DNA from: Arenibacter antarcticus
GTDB lineage: Bacteria; Bacteroidota; Bacteroidia; Flavobacteriales; Flavobacteriaceae
Direction: 5' to 3'
Length of the DNA stretch: 64,000 bases
NCBI RefSeq assembly: GCF_041320605.1
Contig: NZ_CP166679.1
Span: 62,001 to 126,000 of the forward strand
Shown: positions 43,339 through 52,888 of the stretch, one piece after another
How positions within the stretch are numbered: position 1 is the first letter of the stretch
Layout: every line of letters starts with the position of its first letter
The notes under the pieces: model-generated
Database searches by the model: none
What the model was told of the DNA's origin: nothing
What the model saw: only the letters and a program-made list of their open reading frames with translations
Translations under genes and position numbers: made by a program

Positions 43339-44349
43339 ATGAAATTAAACATCAGAAAGTATATACTCCCTTTAAAACACACCTTTAGTATTTCTAGGGA
43401 ATCCCGCGATTTTCAAGACTCTATGATCATAAGCTTAGAGTTAGATGGAAAAATCGGCTACGGGGAAGCTACTGCTAATCCGTACTACAAGGTTACTTTT
43501 GAAACCATGAGGTCCGAGATTGAGAATATTAGATTGGAGATAGAGCAGTTCAACCTAAAGAATCCAGAAGCTTTCCACGCTTTTTTAGTCACTAAAAATT
43601 TAAGCAATTTTGCCGTTTGCGCTTTAGATTTGGCCGCCAACGATCTCTATGGCAAACTCTTAAAAAAACCCTTATACCAAATTTGGGACACTGACAATAG
43701 CACTTATCCCATTACCAACTACACCATTGGTTTGGGGACCATTGAAAAAATGGTGGCCAAGATGCAAGAGACCCCTTGGCCCATCTACAAAATAAAACTG
43801 GGCACCCAAAACGATGTTGAAATAGTGCGCGAATTACGCAAACATACCGATGCTATTTTTAGGGTAGATGCCAATTGTGCCTGGACCGCAGATGAAACTA
43901 TTGCTTACGCCCCACAATTAAAGGAATTGGGAGTGGAATTTATTGAGCAGCCCCTGAAAGCCGAAGATTGGGAGGGCATGAAAAAAGTAATACAGCACAG
44001 TGTATTGCCCACCATTGCAGATGAAAGTTGTATAGTGGAGGCCGATGTAGAAAAATGCAATACTCATTTTCACGGTGTCAACATAAAATTGACCAAATGC
44101 GGCGGATTAACCCCCGCTAGACGTATGATATCTAATGCCAAAGCTATGGGGTTAAAGGTCATGGTAGGCTGTATGACCGAATCTACTGTAGGTATATCAG
44201 CCATTGCCCAGCTTATTCCACAATTGGATTTCGTGGATATGGACGGGGCCATGCTTTTAAAAGAGGATATTGCTGATGGAGTGATCATCTCCAAAAACGG
44301 AAAGGTAATCTTCCCTAGCTTAGGTGGAAGCGGAATAACATTGCATTAA
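43339..44349 (+). CDS. dipeptide epimerase (L-Ala-D/L-Glu epimerase-like)
   Basis: This 336-residue enolase-superfamily enzyme has I-Y-K-I-K-L-G (Lys pair base), F-R-V-D-A-N, F-I-E-Q-P-L and I-A-D-E-S-C supplying the three metal-binding acids. I-K-L-T-K-C-G-G supplies the second lysine. The family epimerises murein-derived dipeptides such as L-Ala-D-Glu for peptidoglycan recycling; other dipeptide substrates occur. The stop overlaps the next start (TAATG), so it is coupled to the aminotransferase-like gene. Confidence 0.9.
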   Translation: MKLNIRKYILPLKHTFSISRESRDFQDSMIISLELDGKIGYGEATANPYYKVTFETMRSEIENIRLEIEQFNLKNPEAFHAFLVTKNLSNFAVCALDLAANDLYGKLLKKPLYQIWDTDNSTYPITNYTIGLGTIEKMVAKMQETPWPIYKIKLGTQNDVEIVRELRKHTDAIFRVDANCAWTADETIAYAPQLKELGVEFIEQPLKAEDWEGMKKVIQHSVLPTIADESCIVEADVEKCNTHFHGVNIKLTKCGGLTPARRMISNAKAMGLKVMVGCMTESTVGISAIAQLIPQLDFVDMDGAMLLKEDIADGVIISKNGKVIFPSLGGSGITLH

Positions 44350-45413
44350 TGAGTTATTATATAGATCATTTCCCCAGTAGGGAAATAGAATTAAAGGGTG
44401 ATAAATACCTGTATTTTGGCGGAACTTCCTATTTAGGATTACAGACTGACAAGGCCTTTCAGCAGGTCTATATCAACAACATCCTGAAATACGGGACCAA
44501 CTACGGTGCCTCAAGAAAAGCCAACCTTAAACTCTCTGTTTATGAAGAAGTAGAAAACCTACTGACCCACTGGGTAGGTAGTGAAAGCAGCGCTACGGTT
44601 TCGTCCGGGTATCTGGCGGGACAGCTGGTAAGGCAAACCATGGATTGTGAGGAGCACAAATTATTTTATGCCCCCAATACCCATTCCGCATTATATGTAA
44701 TGCAGCACGGAACCCGTTTAAAACCGTATATATCCTTTACCGCCTTGGACATCGCCATTAGGGATCATCTGGAAACAAATAAAAACAAAACTCCGGTAGT
44801 GTTCTTGGATGCTATAGATTTTTCTGGGTATAACTATCCAGATTTTAAAGGCTTAAAAAAGTTACCGCTTAAAGAAATCATTTTGGTGGTAGACGATTCC
44901 CACGGAATAGGAGTTATTGGCGACAATGGTAATGGGATATTTAAGAGCCTACAACAATTAAAACCAAAGGAGCTACTAGTCTGTTGTTCCTTGGGGAAAG
45001 GTTTTGGGATCCAGGCAGGTGCTATTTTTGGCTCCAAAAAACGTATTACACAATTAACGGATACTGCATTTTTTGGTGGAGCAAGTCCGGCGGCCCCCGC
45101 AGCAATGGCGTCCTTGATGGACGGGAAAGAAATATATTCAATAAAAAGGGCCGTCTTAAAACATAATATAGCCCTCTTTATCGCCAACATTAAAAATTTA
45201 GAAAGATTTAAGTGGATGGAAGGACATCCCGCCTTCAGTTTTGCCGATGCAAACCTCACCAATTACCTAGAACAACATAAAATATTGGTGACCAGTTTTA
45301 AATACCCGGATGAGGACGCTGCCCTAATGAGTAGGATTGTCATCAGTGCCCAGCATACTAAAGAGGACATATTTTCTATAACAGAACTCCTAAATTCACA
45401 TCAACAACAATAA
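44349..45413 (+). CDS. aminotransferase of the alpha-oxoamine synthase (class I/II) type
   Basis: This 354-residue PLP enzyme has the layout of 8-amino-7-oxononanoate synthase/KBL. D-D-S-H-G-I-G-V-I-G holds the PLP-contacting Asp/His, and C-C-S-L-G-K-G-F-G holds the PLP lysine. N-terminal Y-L-G-L appears as Y-L-G-L-Q-T near residue 33. A similar enzyme often follows dipeptide epimerase genes in Bacteroidetes, so the two may act on a shared murein-related metabolite; the substrate is unknown. Confidence 0.85.
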   Translation: MSYYIDHFPSREIELKGDKYLYFGGTSYLGLQTDKAFQQVYINNILKYGTNYGASRKANLKLSVYEEVENLLTHWVGSESSATVSSGYLAGQLVRQTMDCEEHKLFYAPNTHSALYVMQHGTRLKPYISFTALDIAIRDHLETNKNKTPVVFLDAIDFSGYNYPDFKGLKKLPLKEIILVVDDSHGIGVIGDNGNGIFKSLQQLKPKELLVCCSLGKGFGIQAGAIFGSKKRITQLTDTAFFGGASPAAPAAMASLMDGKEIYSIKRAVLKHNIALFIANIKNLERFKWMEGHPAFSFADANLTNYLEQHKILVTSFKYPDEDAALMSRIVISAQHTKEDIFSITELLNSHQQQ

Positions 45414-45529
45414 CATCCTAAATTTAATAATCTTATATTTTATTAACGTTTTAATTGACTAAGTCCTTTTTATTTTGTAACTTTTTAGTGATAAATTTAT
45501 TTAATGCATCACCCTAAACCAGCACCATT

Positions 45530-45976
45530 ATGAAAAAATTACTTGGATTGGTTTTCTTGATGTTAATTTTAGTAGCAGGTACTGAACTTACATCTCCAAA
45601 ACTACAAAGCAATAACACCCTCGAAGGTACTTGGGAACTAATCGGATTTAACAATTACGACGGCGCAGGGGGTGTAAAATCCTTACCTGCAACGGATGGT
45701 TATCGGCAAATTAAAATGTACTACAATGGAAAAGTAATGTGGACAAGGTATGTCCCTACAGATTCCATTGAATGGTTCGGCTATGGTTCCTATACTGCTA
45801 CGGATAGTACGCTTACAGAACGACTGGAATATATGTCTTCCTCTATGCGCAAAATTGCGAATAAGAATATGGAATGGACAATGGAACTAGTCTTTGATGG
45901 GAACACTTACAGCCAAATTTTTATTGATGAAGAGGGCAATCGAATTAACTCGGAGAATTATAAACGCATAGACTGA
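45530..45976 (+). CDS. small secreted lipocalin-like protein
   Basis: This 148-residue protein has a signal peptide (about residues 1-19, no lipobox Cys). One compact domain starts with L-E-G-T-W-E-L-I-G-F, the G-x-W motif of lipocalin-like folds, and has many short beta strands. The function is unknown. A bidirectional terminator separates it from trxB. Confidence 0.75.
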   Translation: MKKLLGLVFLMLILVAGTELTSPKLQSNNTLEGTWELIGFNNYDGAGGVKSLPATDGYRQIKMYYNGKVMWTRYVPTDSIEWFGYGSYTATDSTLTERLEYMSSSMRKIANKNMEWTMELVFDGNTYSQIFIDEEGNRINSENYKRID

Positions 45977-46071
45977 TTTACTTCTTCAATAGATTTTTGA
46001 TTAAAAAATTATTGAAACCCACTATCTCTGAGAATAGTCAAAAAAACTTCAAAAAAAACCCATAAAAATAG

Positions 46072-46103
46072 AAGGCCCGATTGCGTTATTGCTATCGGGC
46101 CTT
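46072..46103. terminator. bidirectional intrinsic terminator
   Basis: AAGGCCCGAT and ATCGGGCCTT form a 10-bp GC-rich stem around a 12-nt loop, with Ts after one side and As before the other. It lies between the convergent lipocalin-like and trxB genes. Confidence 0.88.
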
Positions 46104-46198
46104 TATTTAATTGTAATTAGGAGCCTTGTGAAATTCCACTGAAAATAATTCGCGAAAAGAATTTAAATTCGTTCTTAAAGCATTAAATATACCTTCAA

Positions 46199-47164
46199 TT
46201 ATGAAGAAACTTCTTCAGGCGATTCAATAGTCGCCAAGTAACGTTCTGCGTCCAGTGCTGCCATACAACCTGTTCCCGCAGCAGTTACTGCCTGTCTATA
46301 TTCCTTGTCCTGAACATCTCCACTAGCAAAAACACCAGGTTTACTAGTTTTAGTAGATTTCCCTTTGGTTATTAAATAACCGGTATCGTCCATTTCCAAT
46401 TGTCCCTTAAAAATATCCGTATTAGGTTTATGCCCAATAGCTATAAATAAACCGGTAATGGCAATATCCTCTTTTTCACCAGTAAGGTTGTTCACCATAC
46501 GCAAGCCTTCCACTACCTGGTCTCCCAGTACTGTATCTACTTCCGTATTGTAACGAATCTCTATATTATCTAAGCTATTTACCCTATGCTGCATCGCTTT
46601 GGAGGCGCGCATATGATCCTTTCTTATTAACATAGTAACTTTGCTACAAATATTAGCCAAGTAAGAAGCCTCTTCCGCAGCGGTATCTCCTGCTCCAACA
46701 ATGGCAACTTCCTGTCCTTTATAAAAGAAACCGTCACATACGGCACATGCAGAAACACCGCCTCCGCGAAGCTTTTGTTCGCTAGGGATTCCTAAATATT
46801 TAGCAGTTGCTCCAGTGGAAATAATTACGGTTTCCGCTTCAATAACCTTGTCATCATCAATGGTCACTTTGTGTATCCCACCAATCTCATCACTAAAATC
46901 AACCGCGGTAGCCATTCCTATTCGGACATCGGTCCCAAATCTCTCAGCCTGTTTTTGCAAGTCGATCATCATGGTTGGGCCATCTACCCCATCTGGGTAG
47001 CCGGGGAAATTATCAACCTCGGTAGTAGTTGTCAATTGTCCTCCAGGCTCCATTCCTGTATAAACCACGGGTTTTAAATCGGCTCTTGCCGCATATATTG
47101 CCGCTGTATAGCCAGCAGGTCCTGATCCTATAATCAACGTCTTTAATCGCTCTACTTTTTCTGC
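46199..47164 (-). CDS. trxB: thioredoxin-disulfide reductase
   Basis: The protein has about 320 residues: FAD motif I-I-G-S-G-P-A-G-Y-T-A-A near the start, the redox pair C-A-V-C-D-G, the NADPH motif V-G-A-G-D-T-A-A-E-E-A, and C-terminal A-S-G-D-V-Q-D. It transfers electrons from NADPH to thioredoxin. Start is set at M-A-E-K-V-E; a frame from 47182 would add six residues (M-K-I-L-I). A thioredoxin gene lies 1.5 kb away on the other strand. Confidence 0.95.
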   Translation of the reverse strand, partial: AEKVERLKTLIIGSGPAGYTAAIYAARADLKPVVYTGMEPGGQLTTTTEVDNFPGYPDGVDGPTMMIDLQKQAERFGTDVRIGMATAVDFSDEIGGIHKVTIDDDKVIEAETVIISTGATAKYLGIPSEQKLRGGGVSACAVCDGFFYKGQEVAIVGAGDTAAEEASYLANICSKVTMLIRKDHMRASKAMQHRVNSLDNIEIRYNTEVDTVLGDQVVEGLRMVNNLTGEKEDIAITGLFIAIGHKPNTDIFKGQLEMDDTGYLITKGKSTKTSKPGVFASGDVQDKEYRQAVTAAGTGCMAALDAERYLATIESPEEVSS

Positions 47165-47376
47165 CATAATCAAAATCTTCATTACTTATTATAAAACAAA
47201 AGTAGGATTTTAACCAAAAACCACGACTCTAAAGTTATAAAAAGTTATTATAAGGGCAGTTGCTAAAACTATAGTGAAACAATCTCCTCAAATTTCTGCA
47301 ATCCCTTTGGCATAATATAAGCTACAAGGTCTCAATGAAGTTGAGCGAAAATCCTTGTTGTTATAAGGATATGGAG

Positions 47377-48225
47377 CTATTTCATAAGATGGTGTGGCAA
47401 CACTAAAAAAGGAATAGTGGTATGAAATCCAATTTGGTTTATCACAGGCTTTAGAAAAAGATTCTCCAAAAAACTATGTTTGTTCTTTACCATCACCAGA
47501 AAGTTGGACTTGAATTTTGCTTGTAAATTATTTATAGCCTCTATAATGCCCTGATCGGGTACCTCGTGGAAATTGTGTTCAACCCCGCCTAGCAAACCCG
47601 ACAATTTTGCTTTGTTTTCTTTCTGAAACGAGCTTAGTTCCAGATTATTGGAAATATGCATTACATCCACAATAGCACTGTGAAGTTTTGCCATAAACAG
47701 CAATTCTTTTACAAGGGAACTACTGTATTCAATTTCATAATCTGTAGGGAACAGAATTTTTTTTGGAGAATTATATTCAAAACTAAAAGGAACTGCCAAA
47801 ATTGGACATTTGGCCCTTTTTATGGCATGCACCGTATTACTACCTAAAAATATCTCCTTTGCCCCTGTTGCCCCTTGGGTTCCCATAATTATTAAATCGA
47901 TTTGCTTCTCCACCACCATATCATCCATCGCCTCCATAAAAATGCTAAAGGCACTATGGGTTTCAAATTGATGTTTCGGATTCTTAAAATCCGCCAATAA
48001 TCTTTGATTAAGCTTGTTTAACATTTCCTCGGAATCTAGGCGATAAATATCGCCGAGCCCAACTTGGCCAGGACTGTGCAATAAATACTCGGATTGATAG
48101 ATCGCTGGCGTATAGGTATGCAATAAGTGAAAGGTACATTCCTCATTGGCTAACAATTGTACCGCATAGGAAACGGCCCCATATGCGTTATCGGAAAAAT
48201 CGGTAGGTATTAGAACTTTTTTCAT
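47377..48225 (-). CDS. universal stress protein, two UspA domains
   Basis: The protein has about 282 residues with two UspA folds (about 1-150 and 155-280). The first has K-K-V-L-I-P-T-D-F-S-D-N and I-M-G-T-Q-G-A-T-G with S-N-T-V-H, the nucleotide-binding loop pattern. The second is more diverged, with K-K-I-L-F-P-T-D-Y. Usp proteins accumulate in stress; their ligand is often ATP. The start is placed at M-K-K-V-L, three codons after the first ATG. Confidence 0.88.
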   Translation of the reverse strand: MKKVLIPTDFSDNAYGAVSYAVQLLANEECTFHLLHTYTPAIYQSEYLLHSPGQVGLGDIYRLDSEEMLNKLNQRLLADFKNPKHQFETHSAFSIFMEAMDDMVVEKQIDLIIMGTQGATGAKEIFLGSNTVHAIKRAKCPILAVPFSFEYNSPKKILFPTDYEIEYSSSLVKELLFMAKLHSAIVDVMHISNNLELSSFQKENKAKLSGLLGGVEHNFHEVPDQGIIEAINNLQAKFKSNFLVMVKNKHSFLENLFLKPVINQIGFHTTIPFLVLPHHLMK

Positions 48226-48234
48226 GAATTTCAA

Positions 48235-48678
48235 TTTAAATGTGGTTCAACAGCGCTAGTTAAGATGAATAATAGGATAAGATATATAAACCTGTACGAA
48301 AACCATCAATAAAATGGATTTCCCATGATTAAAAACGGAGAAAAAATTAGCTTCTACCTTTCGTCCCCGTATAAATAAATCTAAGATTTATAGTATTAAA
48401 AATCCTGTATATCCTATTTCGTATTTTCGCATTACGTCTTAAGCCCGATAAGGGCTGAAACTATATCCCGAACAATGGTAAATGTCACCGAATTCAGTGA
48501 CTGCCCACCCCTCTACTCTAAGTTAGATGTGCATTTCCATAGACGTATATTTAAATAATTATCTTAAATTTAAACAAATAACTTGGGCCGAAACATGATT
48601 AAAATCAGCTGGAAGTTTTATTTCCAATAGTATTTTTATAGGATAGGTTTATCGAGTCATTTTAAAAAAAAACAGACA
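48235..48678. other. intergenic region with one structured repeat
   Basis: No protein-like frame. Besides the element at 48439-48520, nothing is recognised. Promoters for usp (minus) and the thioredoxin operon (plus) must lie here. Confidence 0.5.
48439..48520. repeat. REP-like double-hairpin element
   Basis: AGCCC-GATAA-GGGCT (48442-48456) and GTCAC-CGAATTCA-GTGAC (48484-48501) are two small perfect stems joined by a TGAAACTATATCCC-type linker. From memory this layout recalls palindromic families between genes in other Bacteroidetes. It has no coding potential. Confidence 0.5.
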
Positions 48679-48978
48679 ATGAAAAGTAGTTTTAATGAGA
48701 TTATAAATTCTGACACTCCCGTTCTAATCGATTTTTTTGCGACCTGGTGTGGACCATGTAAAATGCTGGGGCCAATTTTAGAGTCGGTCAAGAAAGAATT
48801 GGGAGATACGGTTAAAATAGTGAAGATAGATGTGGACACCAATGCGCCCTTGGCAGCTAAATATCAGGTACGCGGGGTACCTACCATGATTTTATTTAAA
48901 AATGGAAAGCAGGTTTGGAGGGAATCCGGCGTTTTACAGCAGCAAGAAATTGTATCGGTAATTCGCACACATTCCTAA
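48679..48978 (+). CDS. trxA: thioredoxin
   Basis: This 99-residue protein has the full thioredoxin fold: F-A-T-W-C-G-P-C-K active site near residues 20-28 and the cis-proline loop V-R-G-V-P-T. It reduces disulfides and supports MsrA; trxB lies 1.5 kb away. It begins a plus-strand group continuing with cbpA and cbpM. Confidence 0.95.
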   Translation: MKSSFNEIINSDTPVLIDFFATWCGPCKMLGPILESVKKELGDTVKIVKIDVDTNAPLAAKYQVRGVPTMILFKNGKQVWRESGVLQQQEIVSVIRTHS

Positions 48979-49057
48979 ACCTTATTTTCATTATTTCTGT
49001 GATGATGAACAAGTGGAGACCCTAAAACTTTTTACAAATACATAAAACAAAATACAG

Positions 49058-49951
49058 GTGAAGTTCATTGATTATTATAAAATTCTGGGGTTGGATAAGA
49101 ATGCGGACCAGAACGACATCAAGAAAGCGTATCGCAAATTGGCCAGAAAATTACATCCGGACATCAATCCGAACGACAAGGAAGCCGAGCATAAATTTAA
49201 AGATATAAATGAGGCTAATGAGGTGTTGAGCGACCCAGAAAAACGTAAAAAGTACGATAAATATGGTAAGGATTGGCAACATGCCGAGGAATTTGAAAAT
49301 GCCCAAAGATCAGGTCGCGCTTCATCAAGACATGGCAGGCAGGCTCATTCACAAGATTTTGAGGGAGGCGATTTCTCAGATTTCTTCGAATCCATGTTTG
49401 GCGGTGCTGGGGGGTTCCAAAACGCAAGAAGCACTAGGTTTAGAGGGCAAGATTATAATGCCGAATTAAAACTGCATTTGCGCGATGTTTATAAAACCCA
49501 TAAGCAAACCCTTACCGTAAATGGAAAAAAAATACGGATTACGGTTCCTGCTGGAATTGAAAATGGACAGACCATTAAAATTAACGGTCATGGGGGACCA
49601 GGACAACAAGGGGGACCGAACGGGGATCTGTATATCACATTTTCCATTTTAAACGACACCCGTTTTAAGCGTGATGGAAATCACCTCTATTCTACCGTAG
49701 ACCTAGATTTGTATATTTCTCTGCTGGGAGGTGAAATAACGGTAGATACCTTTGATGGACAGGTAAAATTAACTGTAAAACCGGAAACCCAAAACGGAAC
49801 CAAGGTAAAGCTTAAGGGGAAAGGATTTCCCGTGTATAAGAAAGAAGGGACTTATGGTGATTTGTTCATCACCTATAAGCTAATCACCCCAACCCATTTA
49901 ACAGAGAAGGAAAAAGCCCTTTTTAAAGAGCTAGTAGATTTAAGAAAATAA
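49058..49951 (+). CDS. cbpA: DnaJ-domain co-chaperone (CbpA-like)
   Basis: This 297-residue protein has an N-terminal J domain (about residues 4-70; contains H-P-D with L-H-P-D-I-N) and a Gly/Phe-rich linker. A DnaJ C-terminal substrate-binding domain pair follows (about 125-297). There is no Cys-rich zinc region, which separates CbpA from DnaJ. It stimulates a DnaK ATPase and holds unfolded proteins. The start is a GTG; no ATG fits. The CbpM gene follows after 10 bp. Confidence 0.92.
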   Translation: MKFIDYYKILGLDKNADQNDIKKAYRKLARKLHPDINPNDKEAEHKFKDINEANEVLSDPEKRKKYDKYGKDWQHAEEFENAQRSGRASSRHGRQAHSQDFEGGDFSDFFESMFGGAGGFQNARSTRFRGQDYNAELKLHLRDVYKTHKQTLTVNGKKIRITVPAGIENGQTIKINGHGGPGQQGGPNGDLYITFSILNDTRFKRDGNHLYSTVDLDLYISLLGGEITVDTFDGQVKLTVKPETQNGTKVKLKGKGFPVYKKEGTYGDLFITYKLITPTHLTEKEKALFKELVDLRK

Positions 49952-49961
49952 AACAAACCCT

Positions 49962-50252
49962 ATGAACCAGGATAAGTATATCGCTATAGAAGATTTTTGT
50001 ACTTCCCATAATATTGCATCCGAATTTGTGTCGCGACTTTATGATATGGGTCTTGTAGATGTTGTTTTCCAGGAAGACCTACAGTATTTACCTATTCAAC
50101 AATTGCCCAAGGCAGAGAAAATAGTCCGACTTTATTTGGATTTGGAGATTAATTTGGAAGGCATTGGGGTCATTACAGATTTATTGGATCGTATACAAAC
50201 CATGCAAAATGAGATTACTGCATTACACAACAAGCTTAGGCGCTATGAGTGA
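49962..50252 (+). CDS. cbpM: CbpM-like chaperone modulator
   Basis: This 96-residue all-helical protein has a MerR-like segment: Y-I-A-I-E-D-F-C-T-S-H-N near the start and E-I-N-L-E-G-I-G-V-I-T-D-L-L-D-R-I near residue 63. Its position directly after cbpA matches CbpM, which binds the J domain of CbpA and blocks it. Its 3' end overlaps the convergent ROK gene by 10 bp. Confidence 0.88.
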   Translation: MNQDKYIAIEDFCTSHNIASEFVSRLYDMGLVDVVFQEDLQYLPIQQLPKAEKIVRLYLDLEINLEGIGVITDLLDRIQTMQNEITALHNKLRRYE

Positions 50253-51205
50253 TCTACATGATAATGAAAGGCCAAGGCAGCCGGACCCAATATGGCGTGG
50301 GAACTAGGTGCCGTGGATATGTTGACCTTTATGCTACCCCGATACGCTATAAAAAGGTTTTTTTCCATACTGGCAATGGTGGGCTTTAGCAAAAGATCAC
50401 CCGCTTTCCCCAGACCGCCTGTCAATATAAATGCTTCAGGATCTAAATGTGCTGCCGTATCCGCCATTTTACTTCCCAATACTTCACCGGTCAATTGAAA
50501 TGCTTTTAGTGCTATAGGGTCGCCATTATGGGCGGCATCGGCAATCATTACTCCCGTTAGATCATCAAAACTAATCTGTTTAAGAGTAGACTCCTCCCTC
50601 ATTTCGGAAATTAATTCAAAAACGGTACGCTTTAAGCCGGTTACCGAAGCATAATTCTCCAAACAACCTGTTAAACCACAATTGCATTTACGTCCATGAG
50701 GATCCACATTTACGTGCCCAATTTCTCCCGCCATTCCGTTCTCCCCGGTCAGTAATTCCCCATTGATAATAATACCGCTACCCAAGCCGGTCCCTAAAGT
50801 AAGCACCACAAAATTTTTCATTCCCCTTGCCATCCCAAAGGTCATTTCCCCCAAAGCTGCGGCGTTGGCATCATTTGCAATGGTCGTTGGCAAGTTGCAC
50901 ATATCCTCAATGGATTTAGCCAAGGGCACCCTAGTTCCCCAATTAAAATTAGGAGGGTCTTCCATCTGTCCTGTATGCATATTGGCATTAGGGGCCCCTA
51001 CCCCAGCTGCAACAACATCTATACCTTTCCCATGGGTACTCAACAACTGCCGGAGCTCTATTCCTAACTTGGACAAGAAATCCTTATAGGGTAGCTTAGC
51101 ACCCGTATCATATACTTTTGCGCCAAGGATATCGCCTTTCGCATTAACCAATCCCAATTTGGTAAAGGTACCGCCCACGTCTATTGCCAAAACCCATTTT
51201 TCCAT
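50243..51205 (-). CDS. ROK-family sugar kinase (glucokinase-like)
   Basis: This ROK protein has I-D-V-G-G-T-F-T-K for ATP binding near residue 8. T-L-G-T-G-L-G-S-G-I-I-I-N-G-E holds a sugar/ATP loop, and G-R-K-C-N-C-G-L-T-G-C-L-E-N-Y-A is the ROK zinc motif. There is no DNA-binding domain, so it is a kinase, not a repressor; glucose or an N-acetylhexosamine is the likely substrate. The start is set at M-E-K-W; a longer frame from 51262 adds 19 residues that look like noncoding leader. It may feed sugars from the glycan locus beside it. Confidence 0.88.
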   Translation of the reverse strand: MEKWVLAIDVGGTFTKLGLVNAKGDILGAKVYDTGAKLPYKDFLSKLGIELRQLLSTHGKGIDVVAAGVGAPNANMHTGQMEDPPNFNWGTRVPLAKSIEDMCNLPTTIANDANAAALGEMTFGMARGMKNFVVLTLGTGLGSGIIINGELLTGENGMAGEIGHVNVDPHGRKCNCGLTGCLENYASVTGLKRTVFELISEMREESTLKQISFDDLTGVMIADAAHNGDPIALKAFQLTGEVLGSKMADTAAHLDPEAFILTGGLGKAGDLLLKPTIASMEKNLFIAYRGSIKVNISTAPSSHAILGPAALAFHYHVDHS

Positions 51206-51287
51206 ACGTCCGTAATTTAAAAGGTAAGGTACAAAGCAATACAAGATTCCAGCAATAACCAATGATAATTGTCAGTAGTACCGGTAC

Positions 51288-51386
51288 TAAAAAGAGAAAA
51301 GATAAGGATTAGTGAGCAGTAGCCAGTAGTCTAATTAACACATTGCTAATTTTCACATTAACTCATTGGCAAAGTATCAAATCAAC
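51288..51386 (-). repeat. composite 3' repeat element B
   Basis: On the minus strand it follows directly after the TAA of galK: units such as ATGAGTTA, ATGTGAAA, ATGTGTTA (8-mers), then ACTGGCT, ACTGCTC and ACTAATC (7-mers), then a C/T-rich tail that leads into a perfect palindrome around AGTACCGGTACT. One 8-mer slot is 7 bp long. Its grammar is the same as elements A and C-E. Confidence 0.75.
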
Positions 51387-52523
51387 TTATATTTCATGAG
51401 AGATATACGTCCCTGAACTGGGACGTACTTCAAAGGCTTCCAGACTAATTCCAAAAGCATCTTTATACGCCTTAGTAGCTTCCTTTATATACTGATCAAC
51501 AGCATCTTTGTGAACGATATTTAGCACACACCCTCCAAATCCGCCACCTACTTGCCTAGCACCCAGCACCGTGTCGTATTCTTTAGAGAAGTCCACCAAA
51601 AAATCCGATTCAGGGCAACTGACTTCATATAGTTCGCTAATTCCCGTATGGGCTTGGTATAAAAGTTCCCCGAAAAGCTTCAGATTATTATCTTGTAATG
51701 CTTTAGCAGCGGACAATACGCGATCGTTTTCACTTATAATAAAAGAACATCTATTATATATGGTCTGGGACATCTCTGCTCCACATTGTTCCAACATCGA
51801 TCTTGTAGCGTCCCTAAGCGACATCACTTCTGGAAATTTTTGTTGCACTATTTGCACCCCTTCCTCACATTCTATTTTTCTAGTATTGTACTCACTCGAT
51901 GCCAAGTTATGGGACACCTTGGTATTGAGCATAATCATTTTATAAGGGGCAATGGAAATAGGAATTTGGGTGTGTTCCAAAGATTTGCAATCCAAGAGGA
52001 GCACATGGCCCTTTTGACTCATTACAGAGGCAAATTGATCCATTATCCCACATTGAGTTCCCACAAAAGTATGTTCCGCCAATTGTGATAAGCGTATAAT
52101 ATCCATTTTGGAAAGACCAAGGTCAAATAATTTATTCAACCCAAATGCCAGGCCGCATTCCAGAGCTGCAGAGGAACTCAATCCAGATCCAATGGGCAGT
52201 TTACTTTCTATAATACAATCAAAACCACGTAATTTATCAGTCCTTTTTAATAGTTCGTTTAAAACTCCCAATATATAATTCTCCCATTCCACTTCACTCT
52301 TGCTTATTCGATCTAACCTTAGGTCGAACCCAATAGTATACCCCAAGCTATAGATATGGCACTGGTTTAAGGAGTTGTTCTTTCGAAATCTAAAGGTGAC
52401 TCGTTTTTCGATCGCCGTGGGCAAAACATATCCGAAATTATAATCTGTATGCTCCCCTATTAAATTGATTCTTCCTGGGGATTCTACAATAAGTTCTGGT
52501 AAAAAATTCTCTAAAAAGGACAT
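51387..52523 (-). CDS. galK: galactokinase
   Basis: This 378-residue GHMP kinase has the galactokinase signature G-R-I-N-L-I-G-E-H-T-D-Y-N near residue 17. P-I-G-S-G-L-S-S-S-A-A-L-E is the ATP loop and V-G-G-G-F-G-G-C-V-L the third motif. It phosphorylates galactose with ATP as the entry step of the Leloir route; galT and galE are not in this window. It fits a locus releasing galactose-type sugars. Confidence 0.96.
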   Translation of the reverse strand: MSFLENFLPELIVESPGRINLIGEHTDYNFGYVLPTAIEKRVTFRFRKNNSLNQCHIYSLGYTIGFDLRLDRISKSEVEWENYILGVLNELLKRTDKLRGFDCIIESKLPIGSGLSSSAALECGLAFGLNKLFDLGLSKMDIIRLSQLAEHTFVGTQCGIMDQFASVMSQKGHVLLLDCKSLEHTQIPISIAPYKMIMLNTKVSHNLASSEYNTRKIECEEGVQIVQQKFPEVMSLRDATRSMLEQCGAEMSQTIYNRCSFIISENDRVLSAAKALQDNNLKLFGELLYQAHTGISELYEVSCPESDFLVDFSKEYDTVLGARQVGGGFGGCVLNIVHKDAVDQYIKEATKAYKDAFGISLEAFEVRPSSGTYISHEI

Positions 52524-52607
52524 ATGAAAATCGGTTAATGACTCAAAAATAGCAATAATCCTGTAATAAACGTATATAATACGCTTATAATGTAAGGTTG
52601 AAAAAAA

Positions 52608-52888
52608 GAGAAAAGAGAGTTAGCAGTGGGGCGTAAGCAGTAATCCGTTAGTAGTAATCAGTGACCAGTAGCCGAAGAAGTTCAAATTAACGTATAGTTT
52701 CATTTTGAGATTACCAAAATTCGATTGACGCCCCTTGTACGAATAACCGATTTCGACTACGCTCAATCTCCAACAATACGGTGGCCGATTTACCTGTCGA
52801 TAGGCATGGGCGGTGGAAGCCATATTTCCAAATCAGCACATCTTCAAATCAACCAATTAATTCATTTTTACATTGGTACATTGGCACA
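52608..52888 (-). repeat. composite 3' repeat element C with nested palindromic repeat
   Basis: On the minus strand it starts at the TAA of the FGE gene. 8-mers come first: ATGTGCCA, ATGTACCA, ATGTAAAA, ATGAATTA, ATTGGTTG and others. A central non-unit stretch carries the flavobacterial palindromic word TTTCGACTACGC (about 52750). Next come 7-mers such as CTACTGG, TCACTGA, TTACTAC, TTACTGC and CCACTGC, then a pyrimidine-rich tail. It is the longest and least regular of the five. Confidence 0.75.
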
